Assembly (NCBI GenBank): GCA_021815405.1
Contig: JAKAGV010000024.1
Location: 1-42,174 of the forward strand
Direction: 5' to 3'
Length of the DNA stretch: 42,174 nt
Source of the DNA: Bacteroidota bacterium
GTDB lineage: Bacteria; Bacteroidota; Ignavibacteria; Ignavibacteriales; Ignavibacteriaceae
Below the pieces are notes generated by a model. That model made no database searches. It was not told where the DNA came from and worked only from the letters and a program-made list of their open reading frames with translations. Shown here piece by piece: positions 1-8,976 of this stretch. A program made the position numbers and the translations under genes. Every line of letters starts with the position of its first letter. Within the stretch, counting starts at the first letter, position 1.

Positions 1-3
1 TAG

Positions 4-141
4 AGAGAAGAAATTGAAGACAGCTTTAGCCGGTTGGAAATAATAACTCCACTCCGAGTAATAAATAAAGCCAAGAAAGCTCTATACCTAATGGAATCCC
101 TGCCCGAAGACCATCTGGAGAGTTATCATTCATTTATGTGA
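4..141 (+). pseudogene. Possible ORF remnant, unrecognised
   Basis: A 45-codon frame stays open from just after an in-frame TAG at position 1 to a TGA at 139-141. It reads like protein (charged, amphipathic, ending ...LPEDHLESYHSFM). It has no ATG before codon 30 (position 91) and no visible ribosome binding site. I do not recognise it. It could be the tail of a broken gene interrupted by the TAG, or chance. The following 300 bases have scattered short open stretches but no intact frame, which fits decayed sequence at the edge of the locus. Confidence 0.2.
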
Positions 142-451
142 AATAATTTTTTAACCACATTGAGATTGATAGGAGATTTGTCAATATATTGAATGGTAAT
201 GCAAATGATCTTGATAAGGGATGAGAAGACTACGAAAAGAGGATTCGTGACCCAGCTGAATAAAATTATTCATTGGATGGATAGGTTCTGACGGACATAT
301 CGCATTTCATGAACCCGCTTCTTCTTTGGATTCATTAACAAGAGTGATAACTTAAAAATAAATCATTGTAAACAAATTTTTAGAGTTGACAGAAATTGAC
401 CATAGAGCAATACTGAGGACAACTAAATTCTATATCAAAATAATATTGGTT
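142..451. other. Gene-free stretch upstream of the iclR-type gene
   Basis: No intact coding frame, RNA gene or clear terminator is visible here. Short open stretches are repeatedly broken by stops, so it may be decayed coding DNA. It lies just downstream of the 3' end of the minus-strand regulator gene. Confidence 0.4.
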
Positions 452-1219
452 TTATACTTTGCCAGCCTTGCTAATCAAACTTGAAGAAATAGTTTGAGTA
501 AGAAGGGGGAGTTCCTTTTTCAATTTATCAAGGACATGTTTATTGGCTCTGACTTTGGGCATAGAAAGACTTATTGCAGCATATGCAAATTGTTCTTTAT
601 TTAATATTGGAGCACTTATACATATAACACCATCATGACCTTCTTCATCATCAACTGCAAAACCCTGTACTTTTACCTTTTCTAATTCTTTCTCCAGAGT
701 GGTAATATTCATAATAGTCTTTTTTGTAAACCTTGTGAATGAATAATCTTTTAGTATTTTCTTACGCTCATCTACAGGCATAAAAGCCATTATTGATTTA
801 CCTATTGCAGTAGAATGGAAAGAAGCATGATCGCCAATATTATCGCTTATTCTAAATGAGTGACTGGATTCTATAACATTTATATAAATTGGAGATCCTT
901 CAACTAGCTTTGCAAGGTTAACAGTTTCTTTAAATTCATCTCTTAACTTTTCCATGTATGGTTGAGCTAAGCTTAACAAATCATTTCCTCTATTGGCTCC
1001 ATCTATAAAAGAAACGAACTTAGAACTTAAAGTAAAAGTTTGAGAATCGGGATCTTGATCAACATATCCAAGAACTTGTAAAGTATAAAGAAGACGAAAC
1101 ACAGTTGGTTTTGGGAAAGCAACTCTCTCTGTGATTTCTTTTAAGGATAGTTTTGATTCTTGGCTTAATGTTTCAAGCACTTCAAAAGCTTTTGTAACCA
1201 CTTTTATTTTTGAGCTCAT
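452..1219 (-). CDS. IclR family transcriptional regulator
   Basis: A 255-residue protein of usual IclR length. The N-terminal winged helix-turn-helix is at about residues 8-70, with the recognition-helix region near residues 34-48 (FPKPTVFRLLYTL). The C-terminal effector-binding domain is at about 80-250, with the characteristic stretch around 130-147 (GDHASFHSTAIGKSIMAF). IclR proteins are dimeric repressors or activators that bind a small metabolite; KdgR is the uronate-responsive member. This is the only minus-strand gene in the window and it faces away from the catabolic genes, the usual arrangement for a local regulator. A palindrome at 1263-1279 in the shared intergenic region is a candidate operator. 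The family call is firm. The inducer is unknown, though a uronate or ketodeoxy-sugar acid would fit the neighbourhood. Confidence 0.92.
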   Translation of the reverse strand: MSSKIKVVTKAFEVLETLSQESKLSLKEITERVAFPKPTVFRLLYTLQVLGYVDQDPDSQTFTLSSKFVSFIDGANRGNDLLSLAQPYMEKLRDEFKETVNLAKLVEGSPIYINVIESSHSFRISDNIGDHASFHSTAIGKSIMAFMPVDERKKILKDYSFTRFTKKTIMNITTLEKELEKVKVQGFAVDDEEGHDGVICISAPILNKEQFAYAAISLSMPKVRANKHVLDKLKKELPLLTQTISSSLISKAGKV

Positions 1220-1262
1220 TGGATTTTTTATAACCTTAATAAATATTCAACAAATATTAAAA

Positions 1263-1279
1263 TAGATTTATCAAATCTA
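1263..1279. promoter_or_regulatory. 17-bp palindrome, candidate IclR operator
   Basis: TAGATTT-ATC-AAATCTA is a perfect 7-bp inverted repeat around a 3-base centre. It lies 44 bases upstream of the regulator's start and about 100 bases before the divergent aminotransferase gene. Its size and position suit an IclR-type dimer site controlling both directions. I see the symmetry directly; binding is inferred. Confidence 0.45.
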
Positions 1280-1341
1280 ATATGCAACCTTTCTGATTAA
1301 AGAATTAAAAATGTAAAAAATTGTAATGTGACTTTTTATGC

Positions 1342-1368
1342 TTGACAAGGAAAAAACATTTATATAAT
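1342..1368 (+). promoter_or_regulatory. Sigma70-like promoter candidate
   Basis: TTGACA at 1342-1347 and TATAAT at 1363-1368 are separated by 15 bases, shorter than the ideal 17. If used, transcription would begin near 1375. That leaves almost no leader before the ATG at 1380 and would favour the ATG at 1452 as the true start of the aminotransferase. Bacteroidota promoters usually differ from this consensus, so confidence is low. Confidence 0.22.
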
Positions 1369-1379
1369 TTGAAAATGAA

Positions 1380-2762
1380 ATGCAATTTCACTATGTGAAA
1401 TCTGTGATTGACGGGGCGAAGCTGTATAAAAACTTAATGCAGGATGCAAATATGAAATTGAAAGAAAGAAAAATACCGGGACCAAAATCAGAAAAATTAC
1501 TCAACGAATCTAAAACTTTTGAACCTAAAAGCATGTCAGATCAGGTTCCCGTTGTTTGGGATCACGCTGACGGGGTATGGATAACGGATGTTGACGGGAA
1601 CATCTTTCTCGATTTCACTTCGGGAGTATTAGTTACAAACATAGGACATTCCCATCCGAAGCATGTAAAAGCAGTTGAAGAACAGGCAAAGAGGCTAATG
1701 AACTGCTATTCTTTTCCAACGCCGGAAAGAGTTGAGTTATCTGGAAAATTAGTAGAAGTTTTACCGGGAAATATTGACAAGGTATTTTTGTTAACAACAG
1801 GAGCTGAGGCGACTGAAGCAGCTATCCGTATTTCTAAAAGATATTCGGGCAAGCATGAAGTGTTATCCTTTGCAGGAGCTTTTCATGGAAGGACATATGG
1901 ACCAATGAGTGTTGCGGGAAGTATAAATACAAGGCGTAAGTTCGGACCTGCTTTGCCCGGGGGAATTATAGTTCCTTACGGTAACTGCTACCGATGTGCC
2001 TATGATAAAAAGTTTCCTGAATGCGATTATTATTGTATAAAAGTAATGGATAGATTAATTGAATCATGCTCTTCTGGAGATTTGGGGACAGTCATAGCAG
2101 AACCATACCAAGGTACAGCAGGATTTGTGTTCCCACCCAAAGGATGGCTAAAAGAATTAGAGAAGTGGGCAGCGGATAGAGGACTGATTTTAATAATTGA
2201 TGAGGTCCAATCGTCATTCGGCAGAACAGGTAAACTGTTTGCTGTTGAGTGGGAAGATATAAAGCCGCAAATGATTTGCCTTGGTAAAGGACTTGGGAGC
2301 GGCATTCCAACTTCTGCTGTCGGCGGAGAAAAGAAAATATTTGATTGTATGTCTCCAGGCGAAATGTCAAGTACAACAGGCGGCAATCCGCTTTCAAGTG
2401 CAGCGGCCCTGTCAGTGCTTGAAATAATGAAGGAAGAAAATCTGCCCGAGCATGCACGCACCGTTGGTGAATATTTATTATCACGATTAAATGAACTTTG
2501 GAAAAAATATGAATTCGTAGGCGATGTAAGAGGTATGGGGTTAGTTATAGGAATAGAAATTGTTAAGGACAAAAAAGGGAAAGTGCCTGTAGCGGATATT
2601 TGTAAGAAAATAATTTCCAGATGCGCAGAATTTGGATTAATGCTCGGGCGAGTAGGCATGTATGGAAATGTAATTCGTGTTGCTCCTCCTCTTATAATTA
2701 AAAATGAAGAGTGTGATATGGCGATAGAAATTTTAGATAAAGCAATGAGCGAAATAAATTAA
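1380..2762 (+). CDS. Class III PLP-dependent aminotransferase (GABA/ornithine aminotransferase-like)
   Basis: A fold-type I aminotransferase of 460 residues. Visible motifs are GAEATEAA at 141-148 (cofactor phosphate), E241 in EPYQG, D274 in IIDEVQ (pyridine nitrogen) and the Schiff-base lysine K303 in ICLGKGLGSG. A four-cysteine insert (C203, C206, C215, C219) matches that of many GABA- and broad-specificity class III enzymes. It may be structural or metal-binding. The family transfers an omega- or alpha-amino group to a keto acid in the cytoplasm; the substrate cannot be read from sequence. It is first in a run with a 2-hydroxyacid dehydrogenase 32 bases downstream and an M20 hydrolase. The start is uncertain: ATG 1452 has AGGA seven bases upstream and suits the promoter candidate better than ATG 1380. 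Confidence 0.9.
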   Translation: MQFHYVKSVIDGAKLYKNLMQDANMKLKERKIPGPKSEKLLNESKTFEPKSMSDQVPVVWDHADGVWITDVDGNIFLDFTSGVLVTNIGHSHPKHVKAVEEQAKRLMNCYSFPTPERVELSGKLVEVLPGNIDKVFLLTTGAEATEAAIRISKRYSGKHEVLSFAGAFHGRTYGPMSVAGSINTRRKFGPALPGGIIVPYGNCYRCAYDKKFPECDYYCIKVMDRLIESCSSGDLGTVIAEPYQGTAGFVFPPKGWLKELEKWAADRGLILIIDEVQSSFGRTGKLFAVEWEDIKPQMICLGKGLGSGIPTSAVGGEKKIFDCMSPGEMSSTTGGNPLSSAAALSVLEIMKEENLPEHARTVGEYLLSRLNELWKKYEFVGDVRGMGLVIGIEIVKDKKGKVPVADICKKIISRCAEFGLMLGRVGMYGNVIRVAPPLIIKNEECDMAIEILDKAMSEIN

Positions 2763-2794
2763 ATGAAATAGAAAAATAGATAAAAAATAAAACA

Positions 2795-3760
2795 ATGAAA
2801 GTAGTAATTACAGATTATATTGAAGAAGATCTCGAATGGGAAAAGCAGGTTTTTAATGATATGGAATTAGATTATTTTTTTTATCAAATGAAACATGCAA
2901 CTTCCGAAGAATTAATTGAAAAACTAAATGATGCTGATATTATAATTGTTAATATGGCAAAAATTGATAGAGAAGTTTTATCAAAATTAAATAAGTGTAG
3001 GCTTATAATCAGGCATGGTGTGGGGTATGATAATATCGATATAAAATCAGCGAGAGAATTTAATATTACAGTTTCTTATGTGCCAGATTACTGTGGTGAA
3101 GAAGTAGCTGAGCAGGCAGTGATGCTTCTCCTAACAACGTACCGAAAGCTTGGGCAGCAATTTGAAAGCATGAAGTTATCAATTGAAAAAGGTGAGTGGG
3201 ATTTTTCTCCTGTAGTTCCTGTAAGAAGATTCTCTGGTAAAAATGCAGGTATAATTGGCTGCGGAAGAATAGGTCAGAAGGTTCTAAAAATATTACGCGG
3301 ATTTAATATTAATGTGCTTGTACATGATCCATTATTAAGTGAAAAAAGATTAGGTGAACTCGGCATTTCTAATTTGAGTTTAGAAGAGGTACTGACACAA
3401 TCAGATATGATAACGATACACTGCACTCTTGATCCAACAACACACCATATGATTGGTGAAAAAGAACTTCGAATGATGAAGCGGGAAGCAGTAATAGTAA
3501 ATACGGCGCGGGGAGGCTTAATTAACAATGAAGCTCTTGCCAAGGCATGCAGAGAAAAATGGATTGCAGGTGCCGGTATAGATGTATTTGAAAAAGAACC
3601 GCCGAAGAAAAATTTTCCTTTAATTGGATTAGAGAATGTAATTCTTACACCTCATCTAAGTTGGTATTCTGAAGACGCAGGCTGGAATATAAGAAAAAAA
3701 ATTGTAGAGGATGTGAGGAGATTCATAAACGGGGAAAAGCCAAGATTCCCACTAAACTGA
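2795..3760 (+). CDS. D-2-hydroxyacid dehydrogenase (NAD-dependent, SerA/CtBP-like)
   Basis: A 321-residue cytoplasmic oxidoreductase that would interconvert a 2-keto acid and a D-2-hydroxy acid with NAD(P). The catalytic domain is split around a Rossmann domain, whose dinucleotide loop is GCGRIG at 155-160. The catalytic triad is visible as R239 (NTARGG), E268 (FEKEPP) and H287 (TPHLSW). Length matches the minimal glyoxylate/hydroxypyruvate reductase type, without the C-terminal ACT domain of long SerA forms, so serine biosynthesis is less likely. It sits between the aminotransferase and the M20 hydrolase, which starts 2 bases after its stop. A role reducing the keto acid made by the aminotransferase is plausible but inferred. 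Confidence 0.9.
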   Translation: MKVVITDYIEEDLEWEKQVFNDMELDYFFYQMKHATSEELIEKLNDADIIIVNMAKIDREVLSKLNKCRLIIRHGVGYDNIDIKSAREFNITVSYVPDYCGEEVAEQAVMLLLTTYRKLGQQFESMKLSIEKGEWDFSPVVPVRRFSGKNAGIIGCGRIGQKVLKILRGFNINVLVHDPLLSEKRLGELGISNLSLEEVLTQSDMITIHCTLDPTTHHMIGEKELRMMKREAVIVNTARGGLINNEALAKACREKWIAGAGIDVFEKEPPKKNFPLIGLENVILTPHLSWYSEDAGWNIRKKIVEDVRRFINGEKPRFPLN

Positions 3761-3762
3761 AT

Positions 3763-5037
3763 TTGAAAATTAATATGATCAATTTAGAAAATGATTTGGA
3801 TATGTTAATTGACAAGCATTTAAACGAAGCTGTCAATTTTTTATGTGAAATGATAAAGTTTGAATCTGTACGAGGAAATGAAGGTCCGGTTAATAGATTT
3901 ATATTTAATGAAATGAAAAACTTATGCGATAATGCAGAGTTGATCCAGATTTCAGATACTTTCCCTTTACATTCAGAATACAGCTGGAAGATGGAAGGAT
4001 TAAATTATTCTGATACACAAAATGTAAGATTTAAATTTAATCCCGAGATCATAATGGGAAAGAGTTTAATAATAAATGCACATAGTGACGTAGTCCCACC
4101 TTCTAGAAACCAAATTGATGCATTTAACCCCGCAATAAAAAACGGTAAAATATTTGGAAGAGGAGCCTGCGACGATAAAGGACAAATTGCTGTTATATAT
4201 CTTGCTTTGAAATGCCTTAATGAGTTAAAGTTGAAACCGGCAGCGCCTTTATCTATTGATATTGTTATAGAAGAAGAAAACGGTGGCAACGGGACTTTGT
4301 ATGCCATCCATGACCAGATAAAAGCGGATGGCGCAATAGTTATGGAGCCATCACAATTTAAAATACTTCCTTCCGTAAGAGGAGCCGTGTGGTTCGAAGT
4401 CCAATGCGTTGGAAGACCAACGCACAGCGGAAGTCAGGTGCCGGGTATTAGTGCAATAAAGCTTGCTTATCAAGCAATGAGAATACTTGAAGATTATCAT
4501 AATGAACTTTTAAGAAAATCTCGCGGCATAAATAAATTATTTGACGAATTTGAGAATCCAATGCCCTTAACTTTTGGTATGCTAAATGCAGGGGATTGGC
4601 CTGCAACCGTTCCGGCAGTCGCTTCAGTTAAAGGAGTTTTCGGTTTTCTGCCAAATAACACTGTTAAAGAAGTTCAAGATGGAATGATTGAAGCAATAAA
4701 AAATCATGCTGATAATTGGCTGCGTGAAAATTTTGAAATTACATTTAACATGCTGAACAATGAAGGGAATCAAATTCCTGAAAACCACCTCTTAGTTGAA
4801 GAACTTAAGAAGGCGGAATTAAAAGCCGGTATTGAACCAGTTGTTTCTGCTATGACAGCAGCCTGCGATGCATGGCAGTATGTTCATCGACTAGAAATTC
4901 CTACTGTTGTTTTTGGGGCAGGTAGTTTAAGTCATGCTCATTCAAATTTAGAACAGATTAATATCGAAGATATACGTAATCTTGCAAAGACATTACTCTA
5001 TTTTATAGAAGAATGGTGCGGGCTAACCGACAAATGA
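3763..5037 (+). CDS. M20 family metallo-hydrolase (ArgE/DapE/ACY1-like)
   Basis: A two-zinc amidohydrolase or peptidase of 424 residues. Zinc ligands and catalytic residues visible are H107 and D109 (NAHSDV), D137 (GACDDKG), the acidic pair E171-E172 (base and ligand), E195 (VMEPS) and a late His in SLSHAHSNLE. H221 (RPTHSG) is the dimerisation-domain histidine. M20 enzymes remove N-acyl groups or cleave short peptides in the cytoplasm. No signal peptide is visible. The frame can begin at TTG 3763, two bases after the previous stop, or at ATG 3775; I cannot decide. Tight coupling with the aminotransferase and hydroxyacid dehydrogenase suggests one pathway, perhaps deacylation of an N-acyl amino compound before transamination. 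Confidence 0.88.
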   Translation: MKINMINLENDLDMLIDKHLNEAVNFLCEMIKFESVRGNEGPVNRFIFNEMKNLCDNAELIQISDTFPLHSEYSWKMEGLNYSDTQNVRFKFNPEIIMGKSLIINAHSDVVPPSRNQIDAFNPAIKNGKIFGRGACDDKGQIAVIYLALKCLNELKLKPAAPLSIDIVIEEENGGNGTLYAIHDQIKADGAIVMEPSQFKILPSVRGAVWFEVQCVGRPTHSGSQVPGISAIKLAYQAMRILEDYHNELLRKSRGINKLFDEFENPMPLTFGMLNAGDWPATVPAVASVKGVFGFLPNNTVKEVQDGMIEAIKNHADNWLRENFEITFNMLNNEGNQIPENHLLVEELKKAELKAGIEPVVSAMTAACDAWQYVHRLEIPTVVFGAGSLSHAHSNLEQINIEDIRNLAKTLLYFIEEWCGLTDK

Positions 5038-5324
5038 AACAGAAAATATTCAATTCTTTTTACAATTTTTAGAACTACTCTCATTTTTTCTAAACACATA
5101 TGAACCGGATTTTTAATTAGGTGCTAAATCACTCAATTAAATTCCACTTTGTGAATTATTTTCGGCATCAAAAACCTAGGCTAACTTATATAGCTGCGCA
5201 TAAAACTTAAAGCGAAATTATTACTAAAAATATACTCATAATATGTTAAAAAATTATAAAAATCTTGGCTTGGGGAAGTTGAAAGTATTTTAAATTCAGT
5301 CTATAATATGAAAGGCATAATATA

Positions 5325-6707
5325 ATGGATAGAAGAAAATTTGTAGCGGCATCTCTAGGCAGCATATTTGCAACTAAATTAACTAGTGCCGAAAGTTTAT
5401 TAAAGAGGGGGAACTTTATTAAAGAAAATTTAACTCCCCATAGTAGCCAATTAGAGTTTGGTGATTTACCTCTGAATGAACTTGTAAAAAAATATCATTA
5501 TTATCTCTTTGATGATTTCCTTCCTTTCATGGACAAATATGTTATAGATCATAAATACGGCGGATTTTTATGCAATACTACTTTAAAGGGAGAACATGTT
5601 AATACAAACAAAGATTCTTGGTTTGAAGGAAGGGGTATTTGGGTATATTCTTTCCTTTATAGAAATTTCGGCAAAGATGAAAAATATCTTAATGTTGCTC
5701 GAAAATCTTTAAATTTAATTTTGAAAAATAAACCTAGTGATGGCAAATTATGGCCTCAGCAAATGACACGTGAAGGGAAACCGCTTACACCTCCTGCAAC
5801 TGAAATTTATGGTGATCTTTTTATCGCTGAAGGACTAAGTGAATTTGCTCTGGCTTCAGGAGAGATGAAATATTGGGACTTGGCAAAAAGTATTATACTA
5901 AAATGTTGGAACATTTATAATAAACCAGATTATTATCCTCAAATAGTAGCCGAATATTTAGGACCAAAGCCAATGCCGTTCCCAGGTGCAAAAATCCAGG
6001 GTGTTTCTATGGTCATGATTGGAACAATAAATAATATGTTCAAATCTAAAAACGATTCTGATTTGGAAAATATTTTGAACGAATGTAGAAATGCTGTTAT
6101 AAATAAACATTTCGATCCTGAATACCGACTTGATACTGAACTATTAAACCATGATTATTCCCGTCCGACCAACTATCTTTCTCAATTTGTTTATACAGGA
6201 CATTCGATTGAGACTTTATGGCCTATTATGGAGAGAGCAGTAAAATTAAGGGATGTCGAATTATTTAAAACTGCTGCGGAAAGATTTAAGAGGCATATTG
6301 AGGTAGCTTGGGACCAAGTATATGGCGGTGCATTTAGAAGTTTAAATAATGTTGATGAAAATCTATGGGAAGTCGATAGATTGCCTAAGGCATTATGGGC
6401 ACAGCAAGAAGCATTAAACGGTATGATGATAATGATAGAACAAACCGGCGATGAATGGGCAAAGAACTGGTGGTTTCCAAAGGTATACAAATATATGGTT
6501 GATAAATTTCTTTTGAAGCAATATGGTTATCCGCTCTGGATTGTATATGCAGATAGAAAAGTGACTTTCGATCCGAAGTACAGCAGAATAGAAAACTATC
6601 ATCTTCCTCGCCATCTTATGCTGACTTATTTAGCTCTGGAAAGGATAATTAAAAATAACGGAAAACCGGCATGGCGAGCAGCATTTAATAAAAAGGATGG
6701 ACAATGA
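5325..6707 (+). CDS. AGE-family (N-acylglucosamine 2-epimerase-like) exported protein
   Basis: A 460-residue (alpha/alpha)6-barrel protein of the N-acylglucosamine 2-epimerase/cellobiose 2-epimerase superfamily. Supporting motifs are the GRGIWVYS stretch near residues 102-109, TGHSIETLW at 291-299 (H293, E296), the KALWAQQEAL helix near 355-364 and the C-terminal NYHLPRH with H426 and H430. These histidines correspond to the family's epimerisation pair. The N-terminus (MDRRKFVAASLGSIFATKLTSA) looks like a twin-arginine export signal, so it would act in the periplasm; many AGE proteins are cytoplasmic. Its stop overlaps the next start as ATGA, so the two are translationally coupled. Epimerisation at C2 of an amino sugar or disaccharide is inferred; the substrate is unknown. 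Confidence 0.8.
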   Translation: MDRRKFVAASLGSIFATKLTSAESLLKRGNFIKENLTPHSSQLEFGDLPLNELVKKYHYYLFDDFLPFMDKYVIDHKYGGFLCNTTLKGEHVNTNKDSWFEGRGIWVYSFLYRNFGKDEKYLNVARKSLNLILKNKPSDGKLWPQQMTREGKPLTPPATEIYGDLFIAEGLSEFALASGEMKYWDLAKSIILKCWNIYNKPDYYPQIVAEYLGPKPMPFPGAKIQGVSMVMIGTINNMFKSKNDSDLENILNECRNAVINKHFDPEYRLDTELLNHDYSRPTNYLSQFVYTGHSIETLWPIMERAVKLRDVELFKTAAERFKRHIEVAWDQVYGGAFRSLNNVDENLWEVDRLPKALWAQQEALNGMMIMIEQTGDEWAKNWWFPKVYKYMVDKFLLKQYGYPLWIVYADRKVTFDPKYSRIENYHLPRHLMLTYLALERIIKNNGKPAWRAAFNKKDGQ

Positions 6708-8887
6708 TTCCTATTCCTAAAAATAAAAATTTTTTAAGCTATTATATTATTCTTGCGTTATCTCTAATATTTATTTTTTCTGGATCGAAAATATTCGCTC
6801 AGACTTTAAGTGTCTCAGTAAGTCCTAAAAGAGTAATTCCGGGAGACACGGTACAAATTAAAATAGTAGTAAAGAATAATGAAAAACCTTCTGCCTATAT
6901 TCTAGTACCTCAGCAAGGAGGCGTTGCATTAAAATTAAGACAGGAGAATTCTTCGTTATATACTTGCAGGTATGTAGTAAAAAAAGAATTGCCGCAAGGG
7001 CTTTACGCAGTTAATATCTGGACAGGCGACAGCCTTAAACCAACTGCAATTGGCAAAGGTAGTTTTCTATTTAAAAAAATAATAGGAGACTTTTGTACAA
7101 TCGAAACATTCGATCCGAATAATCTTAAAGTAGATATTGAAAATTATCTTAATCAATTTGAAAGTTTCGGAGGGAATTTTTTAATAGTCCACGGAATTAT
7201 TACGCCACCTGTTGTTTATTATCAATCAAAAATTTGCAACACCGAGCACTCTTCTAAAATTCAACAGACATATCTACAAACTTTATTGACTCAATGCGAT
7301 AAACGAGGAATTCCGGTTCTTCTTTCTACAAGCTGGGATATGACGAGAGATATCCCTGCTGTTAAGCGAACAAAAAGCACAGAAGAAATTATGCATGAGT
7401 TGTATAATCTTTATGGTTATCATCCCTCTGTAATAGGTTTTTATGCTTATCAAGAAGGCAGTGGATTAAATTATCTTCCTTTTATTCGTGAGTTTTGCGG
7501 ATATGCAAAACATCTTGACAAAGGATTGTTAACCGGTACCGCACCGTATATGAATAACGCTTTACTTTCCGGCTACTTAGGAACAGTTAAGAATCTGGAT
7601 ATTATAATTTACCAAGGTATGGTCATGGCAAGTTATAGACCTGATAACCGTTTAAAGTTTCCTTTCAGAAGAGTAAAAGATTTCGGCTCTGTTTGTGTCG
7701 GTGCAAAAAAGCTTCAAAATAAAATTGCACTAACGCATGTTGAGCTTTTTGGTTACGGTGAAAACACGCTGGAGAATATGTATATAACGGGATATAACAA
7801 TATCTATCAGCAAATACTAAGCGCAGCCACTGTACCAGGGAATGACGGAATAACATTATTTACGTACAGTTATGTTATTTACAACTACTTAAAAACACAT
7901 AAAGAATTTAAGCCAAGCAGACAGGCTGTATTTGACGGTGTAAAAGCTTTCCAGCTTATCGGTAAAGCATCTCAAAAGACTAATCAGCTTACGGTATATT
8001 ATCCATGGACAGATTTTCAAATTAATAGATGGGCAAGTTATTATTATAATGCGCTGGATGCTTTTAGAACGCTCGGGATGCCGGTTGATATATTATCATA
8101 TACTCCTCCGCTTAGAGAAGCATATCCGCCTTATTATCCTTTTCATGTAAATCCCAATGTATTGAAACGTTTATTAAAAAATAAGAAGACACTTGTACTT
8201 CCAAATGTTTCGGGGCTTTATCAAACGGATAGTGATTTTATAAAAAGTTTTCTTGAAAATGGCGGAACTGTTATTGCATTTGGTCCTCATGTACCGACGG
8301 GAACAACTTATGATCGTTCTCAAATATTCGGTATAAAAAAGACTGGTAAAGAAAAGATGCATAGTGAGATTATAGCTGAAAAATATTTTAATGATACTAA
8401 TATTAGTAACAAAAAGTGGAATCTCGAAAAAATAAAACTTCCTGTCTGGAAAAGTACGGGAGCGAAAGCAGTGGCCGAATTTGAGGATGGTTCACCTGCC
8501 GTTGTTATAAATAATTACGGCAAAGGGAAAGTAGTATCTATATTGACTGATGCGAAAACCGCTGCGGAAAAATTTCCCAGGTTAATACGAAATTTATTTG
8601 ATAAGCTTGGCATAAAACGATACGTGGATATTATCGGTACTAATAAAAATACGGATGTAGCCGTTAGTAAAACAGGGGAGGGATTCACTGCTGCGATTGT
8701 AAATCATAATAATAACAAACTGAATATTATTTTAAAGCCATTAACAGATTTATCAAAAAAAGGATCTGAGAAGTGGATTGATTTGGTTAACGGAAAGACG
8801 ATAAAAGAATCTAAGATCAGCGGTTCTTTAAAAATAACTGTTATGCCAAGAGAATATAGACTTATAAAAATGGAAACATCAAACTAA
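6704..8887 (+). CDS. Secreted glycosidase-like protein: TIM barrel (DUF4434-like) plus amidotransferase-like domain
   Basis: A 727-residue exported protein with a signal peptide ending near AQ33. An N-terminal beta-sandwich (about 33-125) is followed by a TIM-barrel-like region (about 130-420). This contains YGYHPSVIGFYAYQEGSG, reminiscent of DUF4434 putative glycosyl hydrolases, with E251 a catalytic-acid candidate. Residues about 425-655 resemble the class I amidotransferase-like/beta-galactosidase trimerisation fold (LVLPNVSGLYQTDSDFIKSF, then GGTVIAFGPH). A short C-terminal beta domain closes the protein. This order resembles GH42-type enzymes. It overlaps the AGE gene by 4 bases, so a shared function on the same glycan is likely. 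The specific reaction is unknown and the domain calls are by eye. Confidence 0.6.
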   Translation: MIPIPKNKNFLSYYIILALSLIFIFSGSKIFAQTLSVSVSPKRVIPGDTVQIKIVVKNNEKPSAYILVPQQGGVALKLRQENSSLYTCRYVVKKELPQGLYAVNIWTGDSLKPTAIGKGSFLFKKIIGDFCTIETFDPNNLKVDIENYLNQFESFGGNFLIVHGIITPPVVYYQSKICNTEHSSKIQQTYLQTLLTQCDKRGIPVLLSTSWDMTRDIPAVKRTKSTEEIMHELYNLYGYHPSVIGFYAYQEGSGLNYLPFIREFCGYAKHLDKGLLTGTAPYMNNALLSGYLGTVKNLDIIIYQGMVMASYRPDNRLKFPFRRVKDFGSVCVGAKKLQNKIALTHVELFGYGENTLENMYITGYNNIYQQILSAATVPGNDGITLFTYSYVIYNYLKTHKEFKPSRQAVFDGVKAFQLIGKASQKTNQLTVYYPWTDFQINRWASYYYNALDAFRTLGMPVDILSYTPPLREAYPPYYPFHVNPNVLKRLLKNKKTLVLPNVSGLYQTDSDFIKSFLENGGTVIAFGPHVPTGTTYDRSQIFGIKKTGKEKMHSEIIAEKYFNDTNISNKKWNLEKIKLPVWKSTGAKAVAEFEDGSPAVVINNYGKGKVVSILTDAKTAAEKFPRLIRNLFDKLGIKRYVDIIGTNKNTDVAVSKTGEGFTAAIVNHNNNKLNIILKPLTDLSKKGSEKWIDLVNGKTIKESKISGSLKITVMPREYRLIKMETSN

Positions 8888-8976
8888 ATCAAGTGGTCAT
8901 TTAAGAGTCCATATTTCCATCCCAAAATATTAAGAATGCAAAGAATAAACGGACAACAATTTCCCGAAGTAAGTAA

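Noticed and set aside
2030-2659. Long antisense reading frame (209 codons) inside the class III aminotransferase
   Set aside because: It lies wholly opposite a gene with intact catalytic motifs, and its protein is low-complexity (Ser/Pro/Ile-rich) without a recognisable domain or ribosome binding site.
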